Positions 1 to 8,276 of a stretch of DNA of 64,000 nucleotides are shown piece after piece. Within the stretch, counting starts at the first letter, position 1, and every line of letters begins with the position of its first letter. Origin of the DNA: an uncultured Coriobacteriaceae bacterium. GTDB lineage: Bacteria; Actinomycetota; Coriobacteriia; Coriobacteriales; Eggerthellaceae. Where the stretch lies: the NCBI GenBank assembly GCA_949294735.1, contig CASFII010000006.1:434001-498000 (forward strand). The letters are read 5' to 3'. The translations under genes were made by a program, and so were the position numbers. A model generated the notes under the pieces. It was not told where the DNA came from and made no database searches. It was given only the letters and a program-made list of their open reading frames with translations.

Positions 1-174
1 AAGCGTTGCTTCTGCCTGGACTGCATTTTCGGCAGTATTCTGATTATCTTCAGCTGGAGCTGAACAGCCCGTAACTACCAGCGTGCTTGCCAGTGCAAGC
101 GAAAACATCATGGCAGCAAAACCACTAAACAGCTTTGACTTAGATACGGATACAAGGGAAAACATAGATTTCAT
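1..174 (-). CDS. Lipoprotein N-terminus, probably a substrate-binding protein (partial)
   Basis: Only the first 58 codons are inside the window; the gene runs off the left edge. The start is an ATG at 174 preceded by a strong ribosome site (GGAGGTC on the minus strand, 178-184). The visible peptide has a basic start, a hydrophobic stretch and a lipobox reading VVTGC followed by a Ser/Pro/Glu/Asn-rich linker. It is therefore exported and lipid-anchored. A cobalamin riboswitch lies directly upstream, so I infer a corrinoid-binding or B12-linked ABC transporter component such as a BtuF-like protein. The mature domain is not visible, so the product class is a guess from context. Confidence 0.75.
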   Translation of the reverse strand, partial: MKSMFSLVSVSKSKLFSGFAAMMFSLALASTLVVTGCSAPAEDNQNTAENAVQAEATL

Positions 175-196
175 AACGACCTCCAGGGCTCAAATT

Positions 197-345
197 GATG
201 AAGAGGTAGTCCGACTTTGCTTCATCCAGCTGGTCTGCGTGCCCGTAGACTTATCCAGCTGTCAGCGTTTACGGTTACTGGTATAGCGCAGGATTTTCAC
301 CCGCATTCCCCTAAACAGCACCCATCTTAATGTGCTGTTCGTGTT
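197..345 (-). promoter_or_regulatory. Cobalamin (B12) riboswitch
   Basis: Read on the minus strand, the leader carries the cobalamin aptamer core: a GGGGAATGCGGGTGAAAATC segment (about 293-312), then CCAGTAACCGTAAACG (about 266-281), and a B12 box of the form AAGTCGGACTACCTC (about 204-218) within a stem that pairs GATGAAG with CTTCATC (197-226). This is the order found in the Rfam cobalamin family. The aptamer ends about 25 bases before the start codon at 174, so it probably controls translation initiation or an overlapping anti-terminator. Boundaries are approximate. Confidence 0.85.
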
Positions 346-379
346 GCGCCCAACACCATTCATCGTGCCAACGCGAAGT

Positions 380-412
380 AGTATAGCGAAAAGAGTAAAG
401 AAAACCTCTGAG
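380..412 (-). promoter_or_regulatory. Promoter of the B12-riboswitch transcript
   Basis: On the minus strand a TATACT -10 hexamer lies at 380-385, about 35 bases upstream of the riboswitch core. The -35 region is T-rich and does not match the consensus well, so only the -10 element is supported. Confidence 0.45.
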
Positions 413-429
413 AATTTACCTTCAAACCT

Positions 430-2085
430 TTACTCGAGATAGGTAGCCGCAAGTGCTTCAGCTACGCGCAACCCGTCGGTTGCAGCACTCATAATACCGC
501 CCGCATAGCCTGCGCCTTCACCACAGGGATACACCCCACAGCCTTGCTCTGGCGAAGTGAAATAGGATTGCATATCTGCATTACGAAGAAGACGAACCGG
601 GCTTGAGCTCCGCGTTTCTACGCCAGTCATAACAGCTTCAGGATGAGCGAACCCGTGCAACTTTTTATCAAGGAGCGGAAATGCTTCGGTAAGTGATTCG
701 TGCACAAACAGGGGCAGAACTTCACGAAGATTGCAGTACACCACCCCACGCGGATAGGTTGGCTGCACCATTTGAGAAGGGCCTCCAACGCGTACTGAGA
801 GGAAGTCCCCAACTGTCTGTGCAGGAGCAGTATAGGCTTTCCCGCCTTGCTCCTTCGCCACCCCAAATGCACGATGTTCTAAGTCTCGTTGAAATCGAAC
901 ACCCTCCAGCACGTCGGTTCCAGGTAAGTCCCCCGGACGAACGTCTACCAAAAGCGCAGAATTCGCATTTTTGCCTTCTCGGGCATAGTTGCTCATTCCG
1001 TTGACTACAACGCCGCCTTCTTCACTGGCCGCTGCTACGACACTCCCACCAGGACACATACAGAAGGTGTAAACGCCGCGACCATCAGATAGATGAACAG
1101 CAAGTTTATAATCCGCTGCCCCCAGCGCAGGATGTTGGGCGGCTGAACCATATTGTGCAACATTGATGAAATCCTGGGGATGTTCGATGCGCACGCCTAC
1201 TGAAAACGGCTTGCGCTCCATGGCAAGCCCCGCTTGCTGAACCAGGGAAAATACATCGCGCGCCGAATGACCACAAGCCAATATCAGCTGAGTAACCGTT
1301 ACTTCTTCAGTTTGCTTTGTAAGCGTGTTCTGAAGAGAAATGGAACGCAATTGCCCTTCAGAAAAACTGAGTTCCACCAGCTTCGTATGGAATTGAACTT
1401 CACCACCAGCTGCAAGAATACGTTTGCGAAGGTTCTGAACCACCTGCACCAGCTTGTCGGTTCCTACGTGTGGTTTTGCCTGCCACAGAATTTCCTCAGG
1501 AGCACCCGCTTGGACGAAAGCCTCAAGCACCTGACGAATATGGGGGCTTTTGGTGCCAGTGGTGAGCTTTCCGTCCGAAAACGTCCCTGCTCCACCTTCT
1601 CCGAATTGAATATTGCACTCAGGATCGAGAGTGCCACCCTCATTGAAAGCTTGCGTTGCCCGCAAGCGCTCCTCTGCCGTTCCCCCTCGCTCTATAAGCA
1701 GCGGTTTGAGACCCGCTTCCGCCAAATAGAGTGCGGCGAACAACCCTGCAGGACCAGCTCCTACCACTACAGGACGAAGTTTGCCTTTTGTGCAGTCAGA
1801 GGAAATGTGTGGGATGATTAAGGGAATTTGCGACGCTTTTCCGCACGCAAGCCCTTGTTCTACAAGCGACTTTTCAAGCTCGGGATCGAACAGGCTCACC
1901 TCGCATGTTGCCACAAAATGAACGTTGGTCTTTTTTCTAGCGTCGACACTTCGTTTAACCACCGAAACTGACTTCAGGGCGCTCTCTTGTATCCTAAGCG
2001 CGCGGGCAGCATACTGGCGAAGCATCTTTTCGCCGTCAGGAAGACCAGCATCCAATGGTAATGACACGTTTGAAACTGTAATCAC
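430..2085 (-). CDS. FAD-dependent dehydrogenase, COG2509 type
   Basis: A 551-residue flavoprotein of the uncharacterised COG2509 family. Near residue 103 a dinucleotide-binding motif reads VVGAGPAGLFAALYLAEAG, followed by an acidic residue that would bind FAD ribose. Further conserved blocks include FGEGGAGTFSDGKL and, at the C-terminus, a second FAD-contacting segment GCGVYPCGEGAGYAGG. I chose the GTG at 2085 as start because TGAGGA lies just upstream and the stop of the preceding gene (2094) falls between; a longer reading begins at 2175 but would overlap that gene by 82 bases. Substrate is unknown. It sits 8 bases behind another flavoprotein, suggesting one transcript with the alanine symporter gene. 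Confidence 0.85.
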   Translation of the reverse strand: MITVSNVSLPLDAGLPDGEKMLRQYAARALRIQESALKSVSVVKRSVDARKKTNVHFVATCEVSLFDPELEKSLVEQGLACGKASQIPLIIPHISSDCTKGKLRPVVVGAGPAGLFAALYLAEAGLKPLLIERGGTAEERLRATQAFNEGGTLDPECNIQFGEGGAGTFSDGKLTTGTKSPHIRQVLEAFVQAGAPEEILWQAKPHVGTDKLVQVVQNLRKRILAAGGEVQFHTKLVELSFSEGQLRSISLQNTLTKQTEEVTVTQLILACGHSARDVFSLVQQAGLAMERKPFSVGVRIEHPQDFINVAQYGSAAQHPALGAADYKLAVHLSDGRGVYTFCMCPGGSVVAAASEEGGVVVNGMSNYAREGKNANSALLVDVRPGDLPGTDVLEGVRFQRDLEHRAFGVAKEQGGKAYTAPAQTVGDFLSVRVGGPSQMVQPTYPRGVVYCNLREVLPLFVHESLTEAFPLLDKKLHGFAHPEAVMTGVETRSSSPVRLLRNADMQSYFTSPEQGCGVYPCGEGAGYAGGIMSAATDGLRVAEALAATYLE

Positions 2086-2093
2086 GAAATTCC

Positions 2094-3314
2094 TCAAGCG
2101 TTCAAAGCAGCAGCGGCTGCTTTGCCTGCCAAAATGCCGCTTGCCCAAGCCCAGTGCAAATTGTAGCCCCCACAAGGAGCATCCACATCTAGCGCTTCCC
2201 CAACCACGAACAAATTCGGCTGGTCGTACGCCTCCATCGTGGCGGGATTGAAGTGTGAAACAGCAAATCCACCACGCGCTACCTGAGCATTGCGCGCATC
2301 CCCCATGCCTTCAACGTCAAAACGAAGCGATTTAAGACAATGAGCAAGCGTCCTTAAAACCGCTTCGCTACAAGCGCTCTCTTCAGCAAGACTGGCACGC
2401 TTAAGCACCAAGCGCATAACGACGGGAAGTAGCATGCCACGCAACACCTCTCCGCAGGTCTGCGCAAGTCCAAGGTTCCGCAAATCAGCGGAACGCGTAA
2501 TCAAAAACTCCGAAAGGCTCTCAACACTATGGTTTGGAAAGAGATCTAAAGAAAGTACATCGCCCTTTTGAGCAAAGCGAGAAAGATTAAACACCGCAAT
2601 CCCCGAAATGCCATATTTGCGAAACAATACTTCCCCATGTTCTTGTGCCACCAGTTCATTCTGTCTGCCGCGAAGCAAACTCACCGAACAACGAAGACGT
2701 ACCCCGTCGAGCGCTTTCGCATCACGGACATCCGCCTTAAGCGCACCGAGTACGGGTTGGGGTGGCTGCCAAGAAAAGTTCGCAGGAAGCAGCGAGGCAT
2801 GAACTCCGCCGCATGCCAAAATTACTGCGTCTGCCCGCTCAAAAGCCCCATCGTCCATACGCAAGGTAAACTTCTTGCCTGGCTCTGCTGGTGGTTCAAC
2901 AGCAACAACGCCATGACCGCATACTTCACGAACACCGCAAGCTGCCACCGAAGCACGCAAAACATCAAGAACCGTTGAAGCCTTGTTGGTGAGAGGATAC
3001 AGACGTCCCTCGGCTTCTTCGTGCCAAAGAAGCCCGTGTTGCGAAAAGAATTGCAGCACGCTTTGAGGCTGAATTCCCAGCGCATCAAAAGCAGCCTTCA
3101 CAAATTCAGAATTGCGGTAGACCTGCGCGTCTATATGGGCGTTCGAAAAATTACAGCGCCCATTTCCCGTGGCAAGAATTTTGCGCCCAACGCGTTCGTC
3201 TGCCTCAAAAATAACCACTTCAGCAGCTGCGCCCGCCGCCTCACCACAGGCAGTGGCAGCGGCTAACCCTGCCGCACCTCCGCCAATAATTGCAACGCGA
3301 GCGCTCATAGGCAT
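2094..3314 (-). CDS. BaiN/HI0933-family NAD(P)/FAD-dependent oxidoreductase
   Basis: A 406-residue flavoprotein with the N-terminal Rossmann motif VAIIGGGAAGLAAATACGEA, the block GRKILATGNGRCNFSN that marks the HI0933/BaiN family, and the C-terminal FAD-binding segment GEALDVDAPCGGYNLHWAWA. Family members have been linked to reduction of bile-acid intermediates (BaiN) or called aminoacetone oxidase-like, but most have no proven substrate. The gene starts 3 bases after the symporter stop; ATG at 3308 is an equally possible start. Being paired with a second flavoprotein downstream, it may act on a related substrate, which is inference. Confidence 0.88.
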   Translation of the reverse strand: MPMSARVAIIGGGAAGLAAATACGEAAGAAAEVVIFEADERVGRKILATGNGRCNFSNAHIDAQVYRNSEFVKAAFDALGIQPQSVLQFFSQHGLLWHEEAEGRLYPLTNKASTVLDVLRASVAACGVREVCGHGVVAVEPPAEPGKKFTLRMDDGAFERADAVILACGGVHASLLPANFSWQPPQPVLGALKADVRDAKALDGVRLRCSVSLLRGRQNELVAQEHGEVLFRKYGISGIAVFNLSRFAQKGDVLSLDLFPNHSVESLSEFLITRSADLRNLGLAQTCGEVLRGMLLPVVMRLVLKRASLAEESACSEAVLRTLAHCLKSLRFDVEGMGDARNAQVARGGFAVSHFNPATMEAYDQPNLFVVGEALDVDAPCGGYNLHWAWASGILAGKAAAAALNA

Positions 3315-3317
3315 GAC

Positions 3318-4748
3318 CTACTTTGATTCAACAGTCGGAATAGGTGTTTCATCCTTTTCATCGATGTTGCCATCATACACATAATGCTTTGTTTCGCGAG
3401 CAATTAAACCAGAAATCAAAAGCACCACAATGATATTGGGAACCGCCATAAGCGCATTGCCGATGTCGGAAATAGTCCACACAATGTCGCCTACACCCAA
3501 AGCGCCCAAAAACGCCATGAGAACATAAATCACGCGATAAGGCTTGATGGCACGTTTGCCAAAGAGATAAGCAGCGCAGCGGTCGCCATAGTATGACCAA
3601 CCAAGGGCCGTGGAATAGGCGAAAGAAAGCATACCGATAACCAGCACGGGCGTGCCAACATAAGGAATATCAGCAAATACGGCACTTGCCAATTCAGTAC
3701 CCGTATAGATGGAAGGGTTTTCCATGATGGCAGCTTGAATGTCGGGATGCGTAATCATGGTGCTTACCAGAACAATACCCGTAAGAGCACAGATAACAAC
3801 GGTTGACCAGAACGTACCCGTCATAGCAATGAGAGCCTGCTCTGAAGGATTTTTCGTCTTAGCTGCCGCAGCAACAATAGGAGCAGAACCTAAACCAGAT
3901 TCGTTTGAGAAAAGTCCTCGAGCGCAACCGAACTGCAAAGCCACCATAATGCCAGAACCAACTGCACCACCAAAAGCAGCCTTTGCGGTAAATGCGCATT
4001 CAAAAATGAGCTGAATGGTTTCACCCAGCACAGGCGCATTGATAGCCAGAATAATCAAACAGCCACCCGCATACAGAACCGCCATGATAGGTACGAGCTT
4101 TTCACACACGCTCGAAATAGTTTTTACGCCACCGAACACCACGATGGCAATAAGAATTGCAATGATGAGCGAAACGACCAAAGTTGAGGTTCCAGGGAAA
4201 TTCGACGTAATAATGCCCGTCATTGCAGCAGACTGTACGGCAGCACCGGTACCAAGCGTTGCAATAATTGCAAAAATAGCAAAGGCACCTGCACCGAGTT
4301 TAGCCCACCAAGGGATGCTTCCGTCCTTCTTTACAAAAGCGCGTTCCCAGACATACATGGCACCACCCAGCATGCCGCCTGCGTGGTCACGTACGCGGTA
4401 CTTTACCGCAGCAAACACTTCGGCATATTTCGTAGCAATACCAAAAATACCCGTAAGCCACATCCAAAATACTGCCCCTGGACCACCTGAAAGAACGGCG
4501 GTCGCTACACCTACAATGGATCCTGTACCGATGGTGGCGGCAAGTGCTGTTGAAAGAGCGCCAAAGTTAGAAATATCGCCGTGCCCATCACCATCCTGCT
4601 TCCAAGACATGCGAATAGCTTGCGGCAACTTGCGCTGAATAAAACCTGTGCGAAACGTTAAAAACAAATGAGAGCCCAGCAAAAGAACAATCATTGGTGG
4701 ACCCCAAACAAAAGCATCTACATCGGTAATAAACTGGACAATGTCCAT
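3318..4748 (-). CDS. Sodium:alanine symporter family (AGCS) transporter
   Basis: A 476-residue polytopic membrane protein of the AlsT/DagA/AgcS family, which imports small neutral amino acids such as alanine or glycine with sodium. Recognisable blocks are FGALSTALAATIGTGSIVGV near residue 62, which contributes to the sodium and substrate site, and the segment ARGLFSNESGLGSAPIVAAA near residue 273. About ten to eleven hydrophobic helices are seen, with a charged cytoplasmic tail. Length fits the family. It is the first gene of a minus-strand trio with the two flavoproteins. The ribosome site (GAGAG) is weak. Confidence 0.92.
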   Translation of the reverse strand: MDIVQFITDVDAFVWGPPMIVLLLGSHLFLTFRTGFIQRKLPQAIRMSWKQDGDGHGDISNFGALSTALAATIGTGSIVGVATAVLSGGPGAVFWMWLTGIFGIATKYAEVFAAVKYRVRDHAGGMLGGAMYVWERAFVKKDGSIPWWAKLGAGAFAIFAIIATLGTGAAVQSAAMTGIITSNFPGTSTLVVSLIIAILIAIVVFGGVKTISSVCEKLVPIMAVLYAGGCLIILAINAPVLGETIQLIFECAFTAKAAFGGAVGSGIMVALQFGCARGLFSNESGLGSAPIVAAAAKTKNPSEQALIAMTGTFWSTVVICALTGIVLVSTMITHPDIQAAIMENPSIYTGTELASAVFADIPYVGTPVLVIGMLSFAYSTALGWSYYGDRCAAYLFGKRAIKPYRVIYVLMAFLGALGVGDIVWTISDIGNALMAVPNIIVVLLISGLIARETKHYVYDGNIDEKDETPIPTVESK

Positions 4749-5031
4749 ACAACTCTCAACTCTCTAATTAATGGTATTTCCCCTTTAAAGAACAACTTTC
4801 CGAATTATAGCCACATGCAGCCAATTCGTCAGTTTTTACAGGGAAAAACCTCGTTAACGGCAACGATTTGCTGCAATGCAAGGGTTCTAGGCAAGATAAG
4901 TCACGCTGTTTTGTATGAAGCAACGGTTCAACAACGGCTGCACACTACAGCTCTTTTCCCCTGCAAAAGGTGCTAGCATGAACCTGGTGTTCAGAAAACT
5001 GAGCCCGAACGTTCAATTGAAAGGAACTCAT

Positions 5032-5415
5032 ATGAATAAGGCAACCTTTTATCGTTGTGCCACCTGCGGAAACATTGTAGTAAAGCTTGTGGAAGCACGT
5101 CCGCCTATTGTATGTTGCGGCAAGCCTATGGAAGAGCTCACTGCCAACACAGCCGATGCAGCTACCGAAAAGCACGTTCCAGCAGTTACGGTTGAGGGCA
5201 ACACGGTTACGGTACAAGTTGGCAGCGTTGAACATCCTATGACCGAAGAGCATTACATTACCTGGGTATACCTTGTCACCGAACAAGGTGTCCAAATTCA
5301 TGAATTCAAACCTGGTGACACCCCAAAGGCTACTTTTGTACTGTCAGAAGGCGACAAAGCTCTGGAAGCATATGAATACTGCACCCTGCACGGCTTATGG
5401 AAGGCAGAAATCTAA
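5032..5415 (+). CDS. dfx: Class I desulfoferrodoxin (superoxide reductase)
   Basis: A 127-residue protein with two iron domains. The N-terminal desulforedoxin domain has Cys9, Cys12 and adjacent Cys28-Cys29 to bind a rubredoxin-like iron. The neelaredoxin domain has the catalytic centre ligands His48, His68, His74, Cys117 and His120, plus Glu46 in the position that covers the vacant sixth site. It reduces superoxide to hydrogen peroxide without making oxygen, a defence typical of strict anaerobes. The start is the ATG at 5032 with AAAGGAAC upstream; an in-frame extension to 4915 has no ribosome site and is rejected. It is transcribed alone, divergent from the alanine symporter. Confidence 0.95.
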   Translation: MNKATFYRCATCGNIVVKLVEARPPIVCCGKPMEELTANTADAATEKHVPAVTVEGNTVTVQVGSVEHPMTEEHYITWVYLVTEQGVQIHEFKPGDTPKATFVLSEGDKALEAYEYCTLHGLWKAEI

Positions 5416-5502
5416 CGGCCATGCAAGCTTGAAAAGGTGCAGTCTGCATACCGTTTTGGAATTTACCTACCAAGCTTGCGTATTCTTACGCCTTTAGTGT
5501 GC

Positions 5503-5508
5503 TAGAAT
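5503..5508 (+). promoter_or_regulatory. -10 element of the FMN riboswitch transcript
   Basis: A TAGAAT hexamer, 12 bases before the first paired base of the FMN aptamer, is the best -10 candidate. No good -35 match is seen at the usual spacing. Confidence 0.4.
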
Positions 5509-5519
5509 GCGCCTCAGAT

Positions 5520-5732
5520 GAATTCTGTTTCAGGGCAAGGTGAAAATCCTTACTGGCGGTAATTGGAAATACTTGCATGTCGCCGAAACTGATAACTTGC
5601 AAGTATTACCAAAAGTCCGCGACCCTGAGCAGACAAAGCTTGACTTACTTAGCTCAAGCCTTGTCTGCTCGGGCTGATGTGGTGAAAGTCCACAACCAAC
5701 GGTTATAGTCCGGATGGAAGAGGCAGATATTC
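5520..5732 (+). promoter_or_regulatory. FMN riboswitch (RFN element)
   Basis: The leader shows the RFN consensus in order: TTTCAGGGCAAGGTGAAAA, ACTGGCGGTAA, CCGCGACCC, GATGTGGTGAAAGTCCACAAC, and AGTCCGGATGGAAGAGGCAG. The closing P1 stem pairs GAATTCTG (5520-5527) with CAGATATTC (5724-5732). The P3-like arm is extended by a perfect ACTTGCA / TGCAAGT stem. It binds FMN and is followed by an intrinsic terminator, so riboflavin surplus should stop transcription of the transporter operon downstream. Confidence 0.96.
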
Positions 5733-5764
5733 GCTCTCGCCTTAAGGTGTTGCTTTAGCGAATC

Positions 5765-5803
5765 ACAAGCCCGTATGAACGAATTCATGCGGGCTTGTTT
5801 TTT
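5765..5803 (+). terminator. Riboswitch-controlled terminator
   Basis: A stem ACAAGCCCGTATGAA / TTCATGCGGGCTTGT with a CGAA loop ends in a run of T. It sits between the FMN aptamer and ribU and is the probable expression platform of the riboswitch. Confidence 0.85.
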
Positions 5804-5941
5804 GTCTGCACCGTTGCTGTTTGCGTTACAAACCTGAGCCTCTTTTCCGCTCACACGAAGGCACGCGCTTAGCACCACGCAACGGAAACGAACATCAAAC
5901 TCCCCCGCTTAGCACTTGTTAGCTCAACGAAAGGACACACG

Positions 5942-6484
5942 ATGGAAAACACAAACAAGTGGGAAACAAAACAGCTGGTTACGATGGCTTTGATGTGCGC
6001 ATTAGGAGTTCTGCTTTCGTTTATTGAACTTCCCCTTTTTCCTGCAGCACCTTTTCTTAAGTACGACCCCTCTTTCGTTCCCGCCCTCATTGTTGGACTT
6101 GCCTATGGTGGCGGTGCAGGGGTAGCTGTTGGCGTGGTAGGTATTGTGATTCACGGCATCATGCTGGCAGACTTAGCCGGATCTATCATGAATATCCTGG
6201 TAGTGATTGGCTTCATCCTACCTGCTTCCCTTTTGTATAAGAAAAACCCCACTTTGAAATCGGCAGCAATTGGGCTGGTCATCAGTACCATTATTGCGAC
6301 CATTCTGGCAATTCTGGGCAACCTTGTTATCACGCCTTTATACATGGGCGCTCCCTTGGAATCCGTTATTGCCATGATTCTTCCCATTTTGTTGCCCTTC
6401 AATCTTATTAAGGCGGTGCTGAATTCTCTTATTACCCTTGTGGTATATCGCTCTATCATGAAACTTATTGAAACGAAGAAGTAA
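5942..6484 (+). CDS. ribU: ECF transporter S component, riboflavin-specific
   Basis: A 180-residue integral membrane protein with about five to six hydrophobic helices and a Lys-rich C-terminus, fitting ECF substrate-binding (S) components. The N-terminal block with ALMCALGVLLSFIELPL and the segment YDPSFVPALIVGLAYG match the RibU group, which captures riboflavin at the cell surface. The upstream FMN riboswitch makes riboflavin the likely ligand. The start ATG follows AAAGGACACACG. The ATPase and T genes that power it follow on the same strand, but a 104-base gap with a strong hairpin separates them, so the core module may be made at a different level and may also serve other S components. 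Confidence 0.92.
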   Translation: MENTNKWETKQLVTMALMCALGVLLSFIELPLFPAAPFLKYDPSFVPALIVGLAYGGGAGVAVGVVGIVIHGIMLADLAGSIMNILVVIGFILPASLLYKKNPTLKSAAIGLVISTIIATILAILGNLVITPLYMGAPLESVIAMILPILLPFNLIKAVLNSLITLVVYRSIMKLIETKK

Positions 6485-6507
6485 AGCGAAGGCATACTTG
6501 TTGAAAG

Positions 6508-6550
6508 CACTGCGCAACGCTAGCGCCAACAGACAAAGCGTCGCGCAGTG
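6508..6550 (+). promoter_or_regulatory. Intercistronic hairpin between ribU and ecfA1
   Basis: The stem pairs CACTGCGC-ACGCT (6508-6521) with AGCGT-GCGCAGTG (6537-6550), about 13 base pairs with one interruption. There is no T run, so it looks like an mRNA processing or stability element rather than a terminator. Confidence 0.55.
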
Positions 6551-6588
6551 TCAATGCTATCAAGAAGGCAGACGCGAGCAGGAAAACT

Positions 6589-7419
6589 ATGACGACAGCA
6601 GTTGAATTCACCGATGCAGGGTTTAGCTACGACGGAACACGGTTTGTGTTTCGTAACCTAAACCTCACCATTGAAAAAGGGCAATTTGTGTGCCTTTTGG
6701 GAGGCAATGGTTCAGGAAAGTCTACTCTGGCCAAGCATATCAATGCGCTTTTAACCCCTGATGAGGGCACTGTTTCTACCTTAGGAAACAATACCAAAGA
6801 TCCCAAACTCACCTATCTTATTCGCAGTAAGGCGGGATTGGTCTTTCAAAATCCCGATGATCAGCTGGTAGCAAGTTTGGTTGAAAACGATGTTGCCTTC
6901 GGTCCAGAAAATTTAGGAATTCCGAACCCCGAACTAGAAAATCGCGTCCTGCAAGCTTTGGCAGGTGTAGGCCTCCAAAAATACGGCAAGCATGAAACCA
7001 GTGCGCTTTCTGGAGGACAGAAGCAGCGCGTTGCTATCGCTGGCGTGCTTGCTATGGAGCCTGAGCTTCTTATTCTGGATGAAGCTTCTGCCATGCTTGA
7101 CCCGCGCGGACGTCGTGGACTGTTGCGTGTATGCCACCAGCTTCACCAAGAAGGTCTGACGGTCATTATGATTACGCACTTCATGGAAGAAGCTGCTGAT
7201 GCAGATCGGGTGATTGCTCTTCAAGAAGGCGAAGTATGCTTAGACGGAACCCCTGATGAAGTTCTGAGTCAGGCGGCACGTTTGGAGGAATTGAACCTGG
7301 AAATTCCCTTCGCCTGCCGCCTTTCGCTCACACTGCAAAGGAAAGGCGTGCCTGTATCTACCTGTATTACCGAAAGCGCGTTGAAGGAGGAGTTATGTCA
7401 CTTGTTTTTGACCAAGTAA
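6589..7419 (+). CDS. ecfA1: Energy-coupling factor transporter ATPase 1
   Basis: A 276-residue ABC ATPase that, with EcfA2, hydrolyses ATP on the cytoplasmic face to drive vitamin uptake by the ECF complex. Walker A is GGNGSGKST near residue 38, the Q-loop lies in GLVFQNPDDQL, the signature is LSGGQKQR, Walker B is LLILDEASAMLDP and the switch histidine is in MITHFMEEA. The FQNPDDQ Q-loop is characteristic of ECF ATPases. The gene overlaps ecfA2 by 25 bases, indicating translational coupling. Confidence 0.94.
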   Translation: MTTAVEFTDAGFSYDGTRFVFRNLNLTIEKGQFVCLLGGNGSGKSTLAKHINALLTPDEGTVSTLGNNTKDPKLTYLIRSKAGLVFQNPDDQLVASLVENDVAFGPENLGIPNPELENRVLQALAGVGLQKYGKHETSALSGGQKQRVAIAGVLAMEPELLILDEASAMLDPRGRRGLLRVCHQLHQEGLTVIMITHFMEEAADADRVIALQEGEVCLDGTPDEVLSQAARLEELNLEIPFACRLSLTLQRKGVPVSTCITESALKEELCHLFLTK

Positions 7420-8276
7420 GCTTCACCTACGCTGATGCAAAACAGGTAAAACGCGCTTTGAAGCGCCATACAGAGTCCAACCTCCCATGGGCATTACAAA
7501 ACATTAGCTTTACCCTTGAACCTGGTGAGTTCTTTGGCATTGCAGGGCATACTGGCAGTGGCAAAAGTACGCTCATCCAGCACATGAATGCACTTCTTCA
7601 TCCCACCACGGGGCACGTGCTGTTAGATGGGCAAGACCTTTCCGACAAAACTAACGCGCGTAGTGCGCGAAGTCGTATTGGTGTGGTATTTCAATACCCC
7701 GAATATCAGCTTTTTGCCGCTACGGTATATGACGATGTGGCTTTTGGTTGCCGCAATATGGGACTTACTCCCGAAGAGACTGATATTCGCGTACGCAAGG
7801 CTATGGACGCTGTCCAGTTGGATTTTGAACGGGTTGCTCAAAAGAGCCCTTTTGAACTTTCAGGCGGGCAGCAACGCCGCGTAGCCTTCGCGGGCGTTCT
7901 TTCTATGGAACCCGAAGTTTTGGTACTGGACGAACCCGTTGCAGGGCTTGATCCAAAGGCACGCGCCGATTTTTTGGGACTTATTAAAGATTTACACCAA
8001 AGCGGTATTACCGTTGTGATGGTTTCGCACAATATGGATGACCTTGCAAGCCTTTGCAATCGCATTTTAGTACTCAATGAAGGCAAGCAGTTTACCTTAG
8101 GTGTTCCTGAAGAAGTATTTGCACAACCTGAAGCGCTACGAGCTGTTGGACTAGGGGTGCCTGGTGCACAGCGTCTAGCAAACTCGCTACGTGCAGAGGG
8201 TCTTCAACTACCCGAAAAGCTCTACAACGAAAACTCTTTAGCTGAAGCATTGGCACAGGTTTATCATGCGCGATAA
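7395..8276 (+). CDS. ecfA2: Energy-coupling factor transporter ATPase 2
   Basis: A 293-residue ABC ATPase pairing with EcfA1. It shows Walker A GHTGSGKST, the ECF-type Q-loop GVVFQYPEYQLFA, signature LSGGQQRR, Walker B VLVLDEPVAGLDP and a switch histidine in VSHNMDD. A loop of about 15 extra residues after strand 2, with KQVKRALKRHTESN, is slightly longer than in many relatives. The ATG at 7395 has an excellent ribosome site, GAAGGAGGAG, inside the end of ecfA1. Its own end overlaps ecfT by 11 bases. Confidence 0.94.
   Translation: MSLVFDQVSFTYADAKQVKRALKRHTESNLPWALQNISFTLEPGEFFGIAGHTGSGKSTLIQHMNALLHPTTGHVLLDGQDLSDKTNARSARSRIGVVFQYPEYQLFAATVYDDVAFGCRNMGLTPEETDIRVRKAMDAVQLDFERVAQKSPFELSGGQQRRVAFAGVLSMEPEVLVLDEPVAGLDPKARADFLGLIKDLHQSGITVVMVSHNMDDLASLCNRILVLNEGKQFTLGVPEEVFAQPEALRAVGLGVPGAQRLANSLRAEGLQLPEKLYNENSLAEALAQVYHAR

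Noticed and set aside
4668-4976. Plus-strand frame over the alanine symporter start
   Set aside because: It overlaps the 5' end of the symporter gene and encodes no recognisable protein or ribosome site.
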